Positions 8,140 through 16,457 are shown, numbered from the stretch's first letter. The stretch: 26,503 nucleotides of DNA from Muribaculum sp. (GCA_023663505.1 JAMPHH010000047.1:1-26503); one strand, 5' to 3'. Numbers and translations: made by a program. The notes: generated by a model from the letters alone, not told the origin.

Positions 8140-8535
8140 ATGGCAAAAAAGTTTGGTAAATTCTTATTATTCACTGCAGCGGTAGGTGCTGTCGGTGCTG
8201 CCGCCTACTACTATATGCAAAAAAAGGACTCCGCCTACTTCGACGAGACAGATGAGGATTATGATGACTTTAGCGAGGATATGGACGGCAATGACCCCGC
8301 GCGTACTTATGTCCCCCTGAATGCCGACAACGCTCCCGCACCTGCGCCTTCTGCGGACGTACAGGCAAAGGAACCCTCCGACGACGATTTCTTCACGCCG
8401 CTCACGGAGCAGGCTCCGAAGGTTACTGAAGCCGCCAAGAATGACCCTGCGGAAGCCGTGGAGGAATTCTTTGATGAGAGCGCGCCCGAGAAAGCCGAGT
8501 CCTCCGAAGACTTTTTCGACGATGACGAACTCTAA
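8140..8535 (+). CDS. Single-TM protein with acidic tail and repeated DFF/EFF motifs
   Basis: The start is the ATG at 8140, with AAAGGAG 7 nt upstream. The 131-residue protein has a short basic N-terminus, one TM helix (about residues 8-25, Ala/Gly-rich then YYYM) and a long, strongly acidic tail. The tail contains three similar short motifs: DDDFFTPL (81-88), VEEFFDES (107-114) and SEDFFDDDEL (122-131), the last at the very C-terminus. An Ala/Pro stretch (AP repeats near 65-70) links them. No family is recognised; the N-terminus recalls YtxH-type small membrane proteins. It diverges from the tetR-like gene and is monocistronic, ending at a hairpin terminator. Weak -35/-10 boxes (8054-8059, 8077-8082) are possible. 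Confidence 0.8.
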   Translation: MAKKFGKFLLFTAAVGAVGAAAYYYMQKKDSAYFDETDEDYDDFSEDMDGNDPARTYVPLNADNAPAPAPSADVQAKEPSDDDFFTPLTEQAPKVTEAAKNDPAEAVEEFFDESAPEKAESSEDFFDDDEL

Positions 8536-8541
8536 GATTTG

Positions 8542-8569
8542 GAAGCGTGGTTACAGCCACGCTTCTTTT
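8542..8569. terminator. Intrinsic terminator shared by two convergent genes
   Basis: Perfect 9-bp arms (8542-8550 and 8557-8565) with a 6-nt loop are followed by TTTTA on the plus strand. The minus-strand MocR gene ends in the loop (stop at 8551-8553), so the second arm is also its last coding codons. Confidence 0.85.
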
Positions 8570-9954
8570 AATTTCCCGACTCCCTGCCGTATGGCATTCT
8601 CCTCCATCGCGCCAAAGCCCAAGAGCACCGTAGCCCTCCCCTCCAATGGCTCCACACAACTGTCAGACATTCCATAGACCCGCACCCGCTTCTCGGCTGC
8701 CCGCCGAATCAGCGAGACTTCCGTCACGTCCGACCTTGCCGTGAGCAAAAGATGCAGTCCTCCATGCTCGCCCGAGACCTCGAAGCCGCCTTCAAAGGGC
8801 GCGAGCTCCTGCAGCAGCAGGTCATGCTTGGCGCGGTAGAGCTTGCGCATCTTATTCAGATGTCTCTCGAAATATCCGTCCCTGATAAACTCGTTCAAGA
8901 CACGTTGGTCAATACGGGACACCGTACAGGAATAGAAATAGCAATCCCTGCGGTAAACCTCCAAAAGCGTTCTTGGAAGCACCATATAGCTCACGCGGAT
9001 CGCGGGAGCTATCGCCTTGGAAAAGGTGCCGATATAGATCACCTTCCCCTTCTCGTCAGATGCCTGCAGGGACGGAATCGGCTTCCCCCGATAGCGAAAT
9101 TCACTGTCATAGTCGTCCTCGATCAAATACCTGTCCCCGCCCCTGTTTGCCCATTTCAACAGCTCCATTCTGCGTCCGATCGGCATCACCGTCCCCGTGG
9201 GGAATTGATGGGAGGGCATCACATAGGCTACACGCGCCCCCGTTGTCTCCAACGCGGATACCAGTATCCCGTTCTCGTCCATTGGTATGGTGGTCACATG
9301 ATAGCCAAAGGATTGGAAAATCTGCCATGTCCTCATATATGTGGGATTTTCCATGGCGATCTCCACCTGCCGTCCCAGAATCTTCTCCAAAAGCATCAGC
9401 AGATAATCATTTCCCGCTCCCACAATGATCTGCTCCGGCTCACAGTTTACCCCTCTGGAGGAGTGAAGATAGCGGCTGATAGTCAGCCGCAGCTCATAAT
9501 CACCCTGCGGCTCCCCTCTGGCAAAAAGCTCGCTGTTGCCGTCATTCAATATATTTTTATTGATCCGCTTCCAGACGCTGAAGGGAAAACCCGACATGTC
9601 AATACCATGCGGGGCAAAATCATAGGCAATTAAATCCTGCTGCGAGGTATCCTGCTTGGGAGCCGAAACACTCTCCCTCTCCTCATCGCTTAGCCAAAGC
9701 ATCTCCTCCATGGGACACACGAAATATCCCTTGTAGGGCTTCGACTCGATATAGCCCTCGCTCTGAAGCTGGTCATAGGCATAGTCCACCGTGCTTCTCG
9801 CCACCTGCAGGTACTCCGCCAGAGAACGCGTGGAGGGAAGCCGCTCTCCTGACAGCAGCTTCCCCTCCCATATCTCATGCCTAATATGCTCATAGATCTG
9901 TTCATACAGACATTTATCACTATTTGGTTGCAGTCTGATGGTCATATCATACAT
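8551..9954 (-). CDS. MocR-family regulator (GntR HTH fused to PLP-dependent aminotransferase fold)
   Basis: The 467-residue protein has a GntR winged helix (about 16-78; LPSTRSLAEYL, VARSTVDYAYDQLQSEGYIE) and an aminotransferase-like domain from about 110. PLP-site features are present: Asn203/Pro204 in ENPTY, Asp280-Asp281-Tyr282 (EDDYDSEFRY), and Lys313 in GTFSKAIAPAIR. MocR proteins use PLP or its adducts as effectors and regulate vitamin B6, GABA, taurine or amino-acid genes. No pdx gene is nearby, so the target is unknown. It begins one nucleotide past the DUF2225 stop codon and lacks a strong Shine-Dalgarno, so translation is probably coupled. An alternative start is Met4. Confidence 0.93.
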   Translation of the reverse strand: MYDMTIRLQPNSDKCLYEQIYEHIRHEIWEGKLLSGERLPSTRSLAEYLQVARSTVDYAYDQLQSEGYIESKPYKGYFVCPMEEMLWLSDEERESVSAPKQDTSQQDLIAYDFAPHGIDMSGFPFSVWKRINKNILNDGNSELFARGEPQGDYELRLTISRYLHSSRGVNCEPEQIIVGAGNDYLLMLLEKILGRQVEIAMENPTYMRTWQIFQSFGYHVTTIPMDENGILVSALETTGARVAYVMPSHQFPTGTVMPIGRRMELLKWANRGGDRYLIEDDYDSEFRYRGKPIPSLQASDEKGKVIYIGTFSKAIAPAIRVSYMVLPRTLLEVYRRDCYFYSCTVSRIDQRVLNEFIRDGYFERHLNKMRKLYRAKHDLLLQELAPFEGGFEVSGEHGGLHLLLTARSDVTEVSLIRRAAEKRVRVYGMSDSCVEPLEGRATVLLGFGAMEENAIRQGVGKLKEAWL

Positions 9955-9955
9955 A

Positions 9956-10792
9956 TTATTTCTTCTTCATGTCCCGAAGGATATCGTCCTTCAAATCCCT
10001 TGCCTTATCCTTGATACGGGAGGTCGCGCCGGGAGCGGTGAGAACCTTTGCCACGAACTTACTGGATCTCTCATAATCCTTGTTCTGATATGCCAATACA
10101 CCCAACAGATAGTCCATAGTCACCTCGTCCATGCCGCACATGGGAAAGCTCTCGGTGGAAAGTGCCTCCGCAAAGCCCTTGTAGGCATTCTGCAAATGGA
10201 GCGCCTCCATCTTGTGCGCCTCCTCTATGGCAGCGGCATCTGATCCGCCTGCCTCCTCCAAGGACTTGGCATACCCTCTGTAAATCCATGCGCTCTTTAA
10301 GCTGATGTACGCCTTCTCACTATTCTTTGCATGCTTTACCACGGCGTTTGCCAAGGCAAGCTTGTAACGCTCTATGGCGTCCTCATAGCTGTATGTCTCC
10401 CCGTTATATTCATGCAGCACCACCTTCGGCGTGATATTTTCCTTGATCAGCTTCGCCTGCGCGGAGGTAACCTGTGAGAAGAATCTGCTCAGCGCCGCAT
10501 AGCCGCAGGTGTGGCACAGCAGTACGTCGTACTTCTGCGTGTCAATGCCCTCATGTATGGGTCTTAAATCCCTGTCGTTCCCCAGAAGCCTTGCCTTTGA
10601 CGTCTTGGGAATCTTATTGATTGCCTTTGCCCCGCATACAGGACACTCGAGGGATTTTTCATAGATAAAATCGCTCTCCTGTACAACGTGCTTTGCCTCC
10701 GCCTTTGCTTCCTCTTCCTTTTTCTTGGGATCTTCAAACAGGTCTACACCCTCCAAATTATCCAATCCCAATCCTGCAAATAATCCGTCCAT
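9956..10792 (-). CDS. DUF2225 domain protein
   Basis: The 278-residue soluble protein has two CxxC pairs, Cys50/Cys53 in ECPVC and Cys93/Cys96 in LCHTCGYAA, separated by the spacing typical of DUF2225 (a probable zinc ribbon). It continues with a helical, TPR-like region (repeated tracts with Tyr/Ala/Leu heptads, about 125-250) and a Lys-rich end (MKKK). The N-terminal 35 residues are charged (EDPKKKEEEAKAEAK). Function is unknown in this family. GGAGAG lies 6 nt before the ATG. It starts 33 nt after the glnS stop and is followed directly by the MocR gene, so glnS, DUF2225 and MocR probably form one transcript. Confidence 0.88.
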   Translation of the reverse strand: MDGLFAGLGLDNLEGVDLFEDPKKKEEEAKAEAKHVVQESDFIYEKSLECPVCGAKAINKIPKTSKARLLGNDRDLRPIHEGIDTQKYDVLLCHTCGYAALSRFFSQVTSAQAKLIKENITPKVVLHEYNGETYSYEDAIERYKLALANAVVKHAKNSEKAYISLKSAWIYRGYAKSLEEAGGSDAAAIEEAHKMEALHLQNAYKGFAEALSTESFPMCGMDEVTMDYLLGVLAYQNKDYERSSKFVAKVLTAPGATSRIKDKARDLKDDILRDMKKK

Positions 10793-10825
10793 GTTATTCT
10801 CTCCATTTCTGCGCCGCCGTCCGCG

Positions 10826-12520
10826 CTACTCTCCTTGTTTCGGCAATGTATACGAGCTTTTTAACGATACGATCCTGTTAAACACCAGTGCGTCCTCCTT
10901 GGAATCTCTGGCATCTACATTGAAAAATCCCTGTCTCACGAATTGGAAGCTGTCATAAGCCTTCGCCCCCGCGAACGCGGGCTCCAGATAACAGTTCTCA
11001 AGGACTGTCAGGGAGTTGGGGTTCAGATTCAGACTTCCGTCTTCATTGTAGACGCCCTTTTCCTCGTCGATCAGATTCTCAAACAGTCTCACCTGCGCGG
11101 CGATCGCCTGCTGTGCGGATACCCAGTGAATCGTCCCCTTCACCTTGCGTCCGTCGGGACTGTTGCCCCCCTTGGAGGCGGGATCATAGGTACAATGCAC
11201 CTCCGTCACTCTGCCCTGTGCGTCCTTTACGCATTCGGTACATTTGACAAAATAAGCGTTCATCAGACGAACCTCGTTGCCGGGGAACATGCGGAAATAT
11301 TTCTTGGGCGGTTCCTCCATAAAGTCCTCCCTCTCGATATACAGCTCTCGGCTAAAGGGCACCTGTCTGGTTCCCAACGCCTCGTTCTCCGGATTGTTCA
11401 CTGCCTCCATCATTTCCACCTGTCCCTCGGGATAGTTGTCAATAATTAGCTTTATCGGGTCAAGCACCGCCATATAGCGGGGTGCCTTGGGCTTTAAGTC
11501 CTCTCTGATACAATATTCAAGCATCGCATAGTCCACGGAGGATTGGCTCTTGGAAATACCGCACAGCTCCACGAACATCTGAATCGACTCGGGTGTGAAG
11601 CCGCGTCTTCTGAGCGCCGCAATCGACACAAGTCTGGGATCGTCCCAGCCGTCAACGATACCGTCCTGCACCAGCTTCTTGATATATCTTTTCCCTGTCA
11701 CCACGTTGGTGAGATAAAGCTTTGCAAACTCAATCTGTCTGGGAGGGTTAGGGTATTCCAGTTCCCTTACCACCCAGTCGTAGAGCGGTCTGTGATCCTC
11801 AAATTCCAATGTACATATGGAATGGGTGATCCCCTCGATGGCGTCCTCGATCGGGTGCGCAAAATCATACATAGGATAAATGCACCATTTATCCCCCGTA
11901 TTGTGGTGCCGCATATGCGCCACGCGGTAAATCACGGGATCTCTCATGTTGATATTGGGAGACGTCATATCGATGCGGGCGCGCAGCACCTTCTCGCCGT
12001 CAGCGTACTTTCCGTTTTTCATATCCTCAAAGAGCTGCAGGTTCTCCTCCACGCTGCGATTGCAGGAGGGGTCTTCCTTTCCCGGCTCCTCAAAGCTGCC
12101 GCGATACTCTCTGATCTGCTCCGCGGTCAAATCCGACACATATGCCTTTCCCTTCTTGATCAGCTTCACGGCGGCTTCGTACATCTGGTCGAAATAGTTC
12201 GATGCAAAAAACAACCTGTCCTCCCAGTCAGCTCCAAGCCAAGCAACGTCCGCCTTGATGGACTCCACAAACTCCTCGTCCTCCTTGGTGGGGTTCGTGT
12301 CGTCAAAGCGCATGTTAAATTTGCCGTGATACTGCTTTGCCAGACCATAATTCAAGATGATGCTCTTGGCATGCCCTATATGAAGATATCCGTTGGGCTC
12401 GGGGGGGAATCTGGTATGAACCGCATCATACACGCCCTCCGCCAAATCCTTGTCGATCTCCTGCTCTATAAAATTGCGGCTTTCCTTCTCCGCCTTTTCC
12501 TGCATGACATTGTCACTCAT
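10826..12520 (-). CDS. glnS: Glutamine--tRNA ligase
   Basis: Start set at the ATG at 12520, about 9 nt after AAAGGA; in-frame GTG at 12544 and ATG at 12526 fit less well. The 564-residue class I synthetase charges tRNA-Gln with glutamine. It shows the GlnRS signature RFPPEPNGYLHIGHAKS (HIGH at 47-50), the RFDDTNP segment, and the VDGWDDPRL block before an anticodon-binding beta-barrel C-terminal region. The usual KMSKS-equivalent (VMSKR in E. coli GlnRS) reads VVTGKR here (273-278), keeping the Lys-Arg but not the Met-Ser. Many Firmicutes use GatCAB instead of GlnRS, so this form was probably acquired in the lineage. A promoter lies just upstream and no T-box leader is seen. Confidence 0.95.
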   Translation of the reverse strand: MSDNVMQEKAEKESRNFIEQEIDKDLAEGVYDAVHTRFPPEPNGYLHIGHAKSIILNYGLAKQYHGKFNMRFDDTNPTKEDEEFVESIKADVAWLGADWEDRLFFASNYFDQMYEAAVKLIKKGKAYVSDLTAEQIREYRGSFEEPGKEDPSCNRSVEENLQLFEDMKNGKYADGEKVLRARIDMTSPNINMRDPVIYRVAHMRHHNTGDKWCIYPMYDFAHPIEDAIEGITHSICTLEFEDHRPLYDWVVRELEYPNPPRQIEFAKLYLTNVVTGKRYIKKLVQDGIVDGWDDPRLVSIAALRRRGFTPESIQMFVELCGISKSQSSVDYAMLEYCIREDLKPKAPRYMAVLDPIKLIIDNYPEGQVEMMEAVNNPENEALGTRQVPFSRELYIEREDFMEEPPKKYFRMFPGNEVRLMNAYFVKCTECVKDAQGRVTEVHCTYDPASKGGNSPDGRKVKGTIHWVSAQQAIAAQVRLFENLIDEEKGVYNEDGSLNLNPNSLTVLENCYLEPAFAGAKAYDSFQFVRQGFFNVDARDSKEDALVFNRIVSLKSSYTLPKQGE

Positions 12521-12562
12521 TGTCATAAATCCTTTCTCAAACACTGATGCCTTATGGAATTA

Positions 12563-12592
12563 ATTGTAACACACACTCCACCGCCTTAGCAA
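12563..12592 (-). promoter_or_regulatory. glnS promoter
   Basis: On the minus strand TTGCTA (12587-12592) and TACAAT (12563-12568) are separated by 18 nt, about 40 nt upstream of the chosen glnS start. The short leader leaves no room for a T-box. Confidence 0.6.
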
Positions 12593-12671
12593 GTCTAATC
12601 TGTCGTGATGTCGTCGTGGTGTTATTATGTAAGTATCTGTTTAGACTTCTAAGCATAGAATTGCGAGGGGC

Positions 12672-12746
12672 GGCGGGAGAAGGCAGGGAGTGTTTTGCGG
12701 ACTGGCTGCGCCGAAGTCCGCATAACTCTCCCTGTCTTCTCCCGCC
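12672..12746. repeat. 75-nt near-perfect inverted repeat (long hairpin)
   Basis: Arms of 32 nt at 12672-12703 and 12715-12746 are complementary except for two T-T mismatches and one G-U pair, with an 11-nt loop. It is G+C-rich and lies between the DHH gene stop (12780) and the glnS promoter. No T-tract follows on either strand, so it is not a textbook terminator. It could be a REP-like element, an RNA-processing site or a small RNA. Confidence 0.85.
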
Positions 12747-12779
12747 TTGGTACTATTCTGCTCTGCTTCTTTCGTTGTC

Positions 12780-14300
12780 TTATGTTATCTCGTCATAGCT
12801 GCGGGCGAATACGTCGCGCTCAACCACATAGACGTCGTGGGGGTCGTCAGAGCGCACTGCAAGCCAGTCGCCGGGCTTGCCGAGCATATATTTATTCTTG
12901 TCCCATGCGGGGAACACCTTGACTCCCTTTTCCAAGGGCTTTGCATATATTTGTACTTTGCCGGTGGGGACGCACTTTTTGGCATAGTCGGTCAGTATCA
13001 GGCTTTCTCCGTTTGCCCTGTTCTTGATGACGGGTACATATTCACGTTTCACGGTGCAGTCCTCCAAGCTGTACTGCTCCTCCAAGCGTTGATAGCTGTT
13101 CTCGAACTTCTCCCTTCGGTTGGGGTAGACCTCGCCCTTGATGCCTATGATGATATACCAGTCCCTCTCCACGGTCAGCTCGATATCCCCCTCCAAGGTT
13201 CGAAGTGTGATCGGGGTGCCTACAGGGAGAATGCTATCCGTCTCCACATAGCCCACAGGTATCTTTTTCTTCTCGTACAGCCCCATCTGGTCAAAATCCG
13301 CCTCGTACTCCGATGCGTAAATCAGGTCAAAGCTGTCAAAATACTCCACCATACGGTTGTTAAAATATCCCTCTCCGTGAAGCGTGGGATATTTCTCCTC
13401 ATAGAGCTTCCTGCTGATAAAGCCGCCCGCTTTCTCATAATGTCCTCCGCTTGAGCCGATCCCCTCCGCCAAGAATCCCGCAAGCTCACTGGCATTGACC
13501 TCCCTGACGCAGCTTCGCACGGAGAATTTATAATCCTCGTTCATTTCACTGTACACCACACAGGTATTTACCACATCGACCTGCAGGAGAAAATCGCTGA
13601 TGAGCCCCAAAATATTCGGGTCACAGGGCTGCGCCTTGATCACTGCGAAGCTGTGGTCGTCATTGTAGCTGCAGCGCAGCATGGCAACACCCGCGATCTC
13701 CAATTCCCTGAGGGAGAGATTGGAATTGCGAAGCAGCGTTATCAGTCCTTTATCACAGGGCACGGTCTCACGCATGTCCATATCCAGAGGATTGTGAATC
13801 TCCGAGAACTGGTTAGTATCCATATATAGTCCGTAGTACAGCGCCGTGCCCAAACGCTCGTCGTCCACCACGTACCCCGCGTCCACGAGGAGCTTCCACA
13901 CCAATGTGGCGCAGCTTCCCAGATTCGGGTTGATGACGCTAAGCTCCATATCCTCGATCTCCTGCTGATGATGATCGATCACGGCGATCGTCTCCGCGGT
14001 AAGACCCGTGACGTTTCCTGCGCCGTACTGACAGTCCACGGTGATCAGCAGTCCCTTTACCGCGATCCGCTTGTCCTCAAAGGGCGTCACATACTCTATT
14101 GGGAGTTCGAGCTTCTCCACCATGAGACAGATATTGGACTTCCTGATCACGTTCTGACCGCTGTACACCAGACGAACGTCCTTCCCCTTACTTTTAAAAT
14201 AACAATACAGACCATAGCCTGAGCCCAGTGCGTCCGCATCAGGATTGTCATGGCATTGAATGGTTATGGGATTGTATTTTTCCAGATCTGTAAGCTGCAT
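12780..14300 (-). CDS. DHH-family phosphoesterase (NrnA-like) with a long C-terminal extension
   Basis: The start is set at the ATG at 14300, since GGAG lies 8-9 nt upstream; a GTG at 14315 is also in frame. The DHH catalytic motifs are clear: HDNPDADA (His17, Asp21, Asp23), Asp89 in LITVDCQ, IDHH at 108-111, Asp161 in YMDTNQFS, and the DHHA1 motif SSGGHYEKAGG (284-294). NrnA-type enzymes degrade short oligoribonucleotides and 3'-phosphoadenosine phosphate, or cyclic dinucleotide products such as pApA. At 506 residues the protein is about 180 longer than NrnA; the extra C-terminal part (from about 310) has no recognised domain. It follows the AICAR formyltransferase by 20 nt and probably shares its message. 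Confidence 0.88.
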   Translation of the reverse strand: MQLTDLEKYNPITIQCHDNPDADALGSGYGLYCYFKSKGKDVRLVYSGQNVIRKSNICLMVEKLELPIEYVTPFEDKRIAVKGLLITVDCQYGAGNVTGLTAETIAVIDHHQQEIEDMELSVINPNLGSCATLVWKLLVDAGYVVDDERLGTALYYGLYMDTNQFSEIHNPLDMDMRETVPCDKGLITLLRNSNLSLRELEIAGVAMLRCSYNDDHSFAVIKAQPCDPNILGLISDFLLQVDVVNTCVVYSEMNEDYKFSVRSCVREVNASELAGFLAEGIGSSGGHYEKAGGFISRKLYEEKYPTLHGEGYFNNRMVEYFDSFDLIYASEYEADFDQMGLYEKKKIPVGYVETDSILPVGTPITLRTLEGDIELTVERDWYIIIGIKGEVYPNRREKFENSYQRLEEQYSLEDCTVKREYVPVIKNRANGESLILTDYAKKCVPTGKVQIYAKPLEKGVKVFPAWDKNKYMLGKPGDWLAVRSDDPHDVYVVERDVFARSYDEIT

Positions 14301-14320
14301 TTTCGTATTCTCCACAAGGC

Positions 14321-15499
14321 TTAGTGATGGAACAGTCTGATACCGGTGAACGCCATCACCATTTTGTATTTGTCACAGCACTCGATCACCGCGTCATCTC
14401 TCACGGAACCGCCCGGCTGAGCGATATATCTCACGCCGCTCTTATGTGCTCTCTCGATATTGTCCGAGAAGGGAAAGAATGCGTCCGACCCCAGTGTCAC
14501 ATCATGCATCTTATCCAACCAAGCGCGCTTCTCCTCTCTGGTAAACACGGGAGGCTTCACCTTGAAGGTGTGCTCCCACACACCGTCTGCCAACACGTCC
14601 ATATACTCGTCACCCATATACACGTCGATGGCGTTATCTCTGTCCGCTCTGCCCAAGCCGTCCACAAATTGAAGCCCCATCACCTGAGGGGACTGGCGCA
14701 GGAACCAGTTATCCGCCTTCTGACCTGCCAGTCTGGTGCAATGAATGCGCGACTGCTGCCCCGCGCCGATTCCGATCGCCTGTCCGCCCTTCACATAGCA
14801 CACGGAATTGGACTGGGTGTATTTGAGGGTGATCAACGCAATCTTCATATCGATCAGAGCGCTCTCGGGAATCTCCTTGTTCTGTGTGACGATATTGGAG
14901 AGCAGACCGCCGTTGATATCCAACTCGTTCCTGCCCTGCTCGAAGGTGACGCCGTACACCTGCTTTTTCTCCACGGGCGCGGGCACATAGGAGGCGTCTA
15001 TCTGAATCACATTGTAACCGCCCTTCTTTTTCTCCTTCAGGAGAGCCAATGCCTCGTCCGTATATCCGGGAGCGATCACTCCGTCGGACACCTCTCTCTT
15101 GATCAGCTTCGCCGTGTCTGCGTCACAGATATCCGACAAAGCGATAAAATCACCAAAGGAGGACATTCTGTCCGCGCCCCTCGCCCTCGCGTAAGCGCAC
15201 GCCAAGGGAGAGAGCTCTCCCAGATCGTCCACCCAGTATATCTTAGCCAGTGTCTCGTCCAAGGGAAGCCCCACCGCGGCTCCCGCGGGGGACACATGCT
15301 TGAAGGAGGTCGCCGCGGGCAGTCCCGTTGCCGCCTTCAGCTCCTTCACAAGCTGCCAGCCGTTAAAGGCGTCCAGAAAATTTATGTAGCCGGGCTTACC
15401 GTTTAAGACCGTTACGGGCAGCTCGCTGCCGTCCTCCATATAGATACGGGAAGGCTTTTGATTCGGGTTACAACCGTATTTCAACTCCATCTCACTCAT
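14321..15499 (-). CDS. Stand-alone AICAR formyltransferase (C-terminal PurH domain)
   Basis: The 392-residue protein matches only the formyltransferase half of bifunctional PurH. It converts AICAR plus 10-formyl-THF to FAICAR, the penultimate step of purine synthesis. The catalytic Lys-His pair is present as K67-H68 in TSFKHVSPAG, and LKYGCNPNQKPSR opens the domain. The IMP cyclohydrolase half is absent from the window and must be encoded elsewhere. AAGGAGGAG stands 8 nt before the ATG, so the start is secure. It lies 37 nt downstream of the hydrolase gene and 20 nt upstream of the DHH phosphoesterase, suggesting co-transcription with both. Confidence 0.93.
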   Translation of the reverse strand: MSEMELKYGCNPNQKPSRIYMEDGSELPVTVLNGKPGYINFLDAFNGWQLVKELKAATGLPAATSFKHVSPAGAAVGLPLDETLAKIYWVDDLGELSPLACAYARARGADRMSSFGDFIALSDICDADTAKLIKREVSDGVIAPGYTDEALALLKEKKKGGYNVIQIDASYVPAPVEKKQVYGVTFEQGRNELDINGGLLSNIVTQNKEIPESALIDMKIALITLKYTQSNSVCYVKGGQAIGIGAGQQSRIHCTRLAGQKADNWFLRQSPQVMGLQFVDGLGRADRDNAIDVYMGDEYMDVLADGVWEHTFKVKPPVFTREEKRAWLDKMHDVTLGSDAFFPFSDNIERAHKSGVRYIAQPGGSVRDDAVIECCDKYKMVMAFTGIRLFHH

Positions 15500-15536
15500 G
15501 ATAATTACTCCTCCTTAGGTTTCTCTATATTTTTCT

Positions 15537-16280
15537 TCATTTTCTCAGCCCTATCCGTTCCATCATAGCACAGAGAAGGGCGTTAAATCTTGTGTCAAAT
15601 TTCATCGGGATATCGTGCTTTGCGTCCTCCCATATTTCTACCCTGCATTTGATGTTGATTTGGTGGAGCGCCGTGACACTTTCCTTGATCTCCGCAGGCT
15701 CCTTCGCCCCCGCAAGGGCGATCATCGGGATTTCGGCATTCGCAAGCCCCTCTGCCGACTCAAGGGTAATATTGTTGTAAACCGTATTTCTGATCGTCTC
15801 GGTCTGTTCCCTTTGCACCTGTCCGACAAACTCTTTTCTCTGCGCTCCCGGGAGACCATATGTGAGTCCCATGAGATTGCACAGCCACTTTTTCTTCATG
15901 GATATAAGCTGTTTCTCATTGGCTGCCGCCACCTTGGAGAGCAGCGGCTCCTCCTTGATAAGCCAAGGGCTCACAAAGACAGCGCTGTTGAACAGTTCAC
16001 CATACTCCGATATCAGCCGAACCGCAAGCTGCGCCCCTATGGAAAAGCCTACCAGCATCACCGTCTTATTCAGCCCCCTGATAAAGTCCGCAAGCTCTCT
16101 GACCGCTTGATCTGTGTCAAATACCCTTTCGGCATCATTTCCATAGCCCATGATATGCGGCACTACAAGGTAGTATTTATCGGAAAGGCAGTATTGCTTG
16201 CCAAAGGAATGCACCACATGGGCTCCGTGCAAGAATACGATCGTCGGTCTTTGACTGTCTCCATATTTTTCAAAATACAT
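15537..16280 (-). CDS. Alpha/beta hydrolase
   Basis: The start is set at the ATG at 16280 (GAGGGT 6 nt upstream, promoter just behind); the 60-residue upstream in-frame extension runs back through the promoter and is rejected. The 247-residue protein has the alpha/beta-hydrolase core: oxyanion segment FLHGAH (17-21), nucleophile elbow VGFSIGA with Ser80, and a late His222 in AKHDIPMKF. The acid residue is probably near 194 (GAKEP). No signal peptide is present, so it is cytosolic. Substrate is unknown. Confidence 0.88.
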   Translation of the reverse strand: MYFEKYGDSQRPTIVFLHGAHVVHSFGKQYCLSDKYYLVVPHIMGYGNDAERVFDTDQAVRELADFIRGLNKTVMLVGFSIGAQLAVRLISEYGELFNSAVFVSPWLIKEEPLLSKVAAANEKQLISMKKKWLCNLMGLTYGLPGAQRKEFVGQVQREQTETIRNTVYNNITLESAEGLANAEIPMIALAGAKEPAEIKESVTALHQINIKCRVEIWEDAKHDIPMKFDTRFNALLCAMMERIGLRK

Positions 16281-16309
16281 AATGATACCCTCGCATATAA
16301 ACAAAATCC

Positions 16310-16333
16310 GCCGGGTCTGTTTCCAAGCCCGGC
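16310..16333 (-). other. 5'-end hairpin of the hydrolase transcript
   Basis: GCCGGGT (16310-16316) pairs with GCCCGGC (16327-16333), six GC-rich pairs plus one wobble, with a 10-nt loop. It lies within a base or two of the predicted transcription start, so it would cap the 5' end of the message and could stabilise it. Confidence 0.5.
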
Positions 16334-16337
16334 ATTT

Positions 16338-16366
16338 AGTATAACACAAAATGGATAAAATGGAAA
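16338..16366 (-). promoter_or_regulatory. Promoter of the alpha/beta-hydrolase gene
   Basis: On the minus strand TTTCCA (16361-16366) and TATACT (16338-16343) are separated by 17 nt. The -10 is near consensus and the -35 moderate. It supports the internal start at 16280. Confidence 0.6.
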
Positions 16367-16409
16367 GAGTGGTTGTGAGAATAAGAAAACTCTGAAAACT
16401 CGAATGGGA

Positions 16410-16457
16410 AAAACTCCTTATCCAAGCAGTGAGTGCGTTCACTTGGAAAGGAGTTTT
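16410..16457 (-). terminator. Terminator of the lectin-lipase gene
   Basis: Outer arms of 10 bp (16410-16419, 16448-16457) continue into inner paired blocks around a 6-nt loop, with a small bulge. On the minus strand the stem runs into a stretch of five T before CCC. It lies 20 nt beyond the stop at 16477 and separates this gene from the hydrolase promoter. Confidence 0.85.

Noticed and set aside
12521..12671. T-box riboswitch upstream of glnS
   Set aside because: The predicted leader is only about 36 nt and no T-box antiterminator motif is present.
14324..15406. 360-codon open frame opposite the AICAR formyltransferase
   Set aside because: It is a GC-driven shadow of a well-recognised enzyme gene; no family features and no ribosome-binding site.
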